Shown: one piece after another, positions 56,097 through 56,247 of the stretch
Position numbering within the stretch: position 1 is the stretch's first letter
Layout of the letters: each line of letters begins with the position of its first letter
Notes under the pieces: model-generated
What the model was told of the DNA's origin: nothing
The model's database searches: none
The model's input: the letters and a program-made list of their open reading frames with translations, nothing else
NCBI GenBank assembly: GCA_902805885.1
Contig: CADCUM010000125.1
Location: forward strand, 1 to 56,247
Direction of reading: 5' to 3'
Length of the DNA: 56,247 nucleotides
DNA from: an uncultured Nocardioides sp.
GTDB lineage: Bacteria; Actinomycetota; Actinomycetes; Propionibacteriales; Nocardioidaceae
Made by a program: the position numbers and the translations under genes

Positions 56097-56247
56097 TCAG
56101 CTGAACGGCGCCAGCAGCGTCCGCAGCAGCGCGGCGAGACGGGTCCGGTCGCGGTCGGGCAGGTCGGCGAGCAGGGTCGCCTCGGCCGCGAGGAGCTCCT
56201 CGAGCGCGCCGTCCGCGGCCGCCTTGCCCTCGGTGGTCAGCCGCACC
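56097..56247 (-). CDS. MarR family regulator, C-terminal part
   Basis: The last 49 residues of a leftward gene that starts beyond the window edge. The visible part, VRLTTEGKAAADGALEELL then LPDRDRTRLAALLRTLLAPF, matches the end of the winged helix and the dimerisation helix of MarR regulators. The ligand and target are not visible. Confidence 0.75.
   Translation of the reverse strand, partial: VRLTTEGKAAADGALEELLAAEATLLADLPDRDRTRLAALLRTLLAPFS

Overview
This is 56 kb of very GC-rich actinobacterial chromosome. High-GC codon use, many GTG starts, an IdeR-type regulator, an RpfB factor, a GAF-ANTAR regulator and an LCP wall enzyme point to Nocardioidaceae (Nocardioides-like). The order mscL / fmdB / 5-FCL / galU / moeA / rimJ / sepX and then pmt / rsmI / tatD / rpfB / ksgA / ispE matches, from memory, the conserved actinobacterial core seen in Mycobacterium. 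I see no rRNA, CRISPR, phage or IS element.

Layout. 1-900: end of a secreted protein and a rhomboid protease. 0.9-6.7 kb: a minus-strand cellobiose-type operon (binding protein, two permeases, GH1 beta-glucosidase, LacI repressor) with two CebR-like operators. 6.9-16.9 kb: housekeeping genes (typA, an M4 protease carrying an emfourin-like tail, topoisomerase IB, macrodomain protein, serC, acetyltransferase, M15-like secreted protein, citA, pdxH). 16.9-17.4 kb: a gene-poor stretch with a 12-codon ORF, a branched RNA fold, a 72-bp inverted repeat and a tandem array. 17.4-25 kb: GH13 glucosidase, hotdog-like protein, IdeR, Sir2, DUF2277, beta-propeller lipoprotein-like protein and an oxidoreductase. 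25-32.4 kb: a translationally coupled five-gene cassette SWIM / DUF5691 / MoxR AAA+ / DUF5682 / VWA, related to the uncharacterised E. coli yehQ/L/M/P set and the best candidate here for an undescribed system. 32.4-36.4 kb: a micro-ORF, tRNA-Arg, LCP protein, a Ser-rich repeat protein, mscL, a SAF-domain protein and an FmdB/Ruc-like zinc ribbon. 36.5-45 kb: penicillin-acylase family enzyme, 5-FCL, galU, a moeA(glp)-moaC-moaB-rimJ-sepX(glpR) cluster. 45-47.2 kb: tRNA-Ala, an acidic micro-ORF, an ECF sigma factor, a GAF-ANTAR protein and a small Cys-rich protein. 47.4-56.2 kb: protein mannosyltransferase, rsmI, tatD, rpfB, ksgA, ispE, an ABC-F ATPase and the end of a MarR regulator.

Three themes run through the non-coding DNA. 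First, many genes look leaderless: a TAnnnT -10 box sits 6-7 bases before the start codon, and two divergent pairs share the TA of overlapping -10 boxes. Second, short tandem repeats whose unit begins with the TGA stop codon follow four genes. Third, palindrome-rich elements sit between convergent genes, including two inverted copies of one ~80-bp dispersed element.
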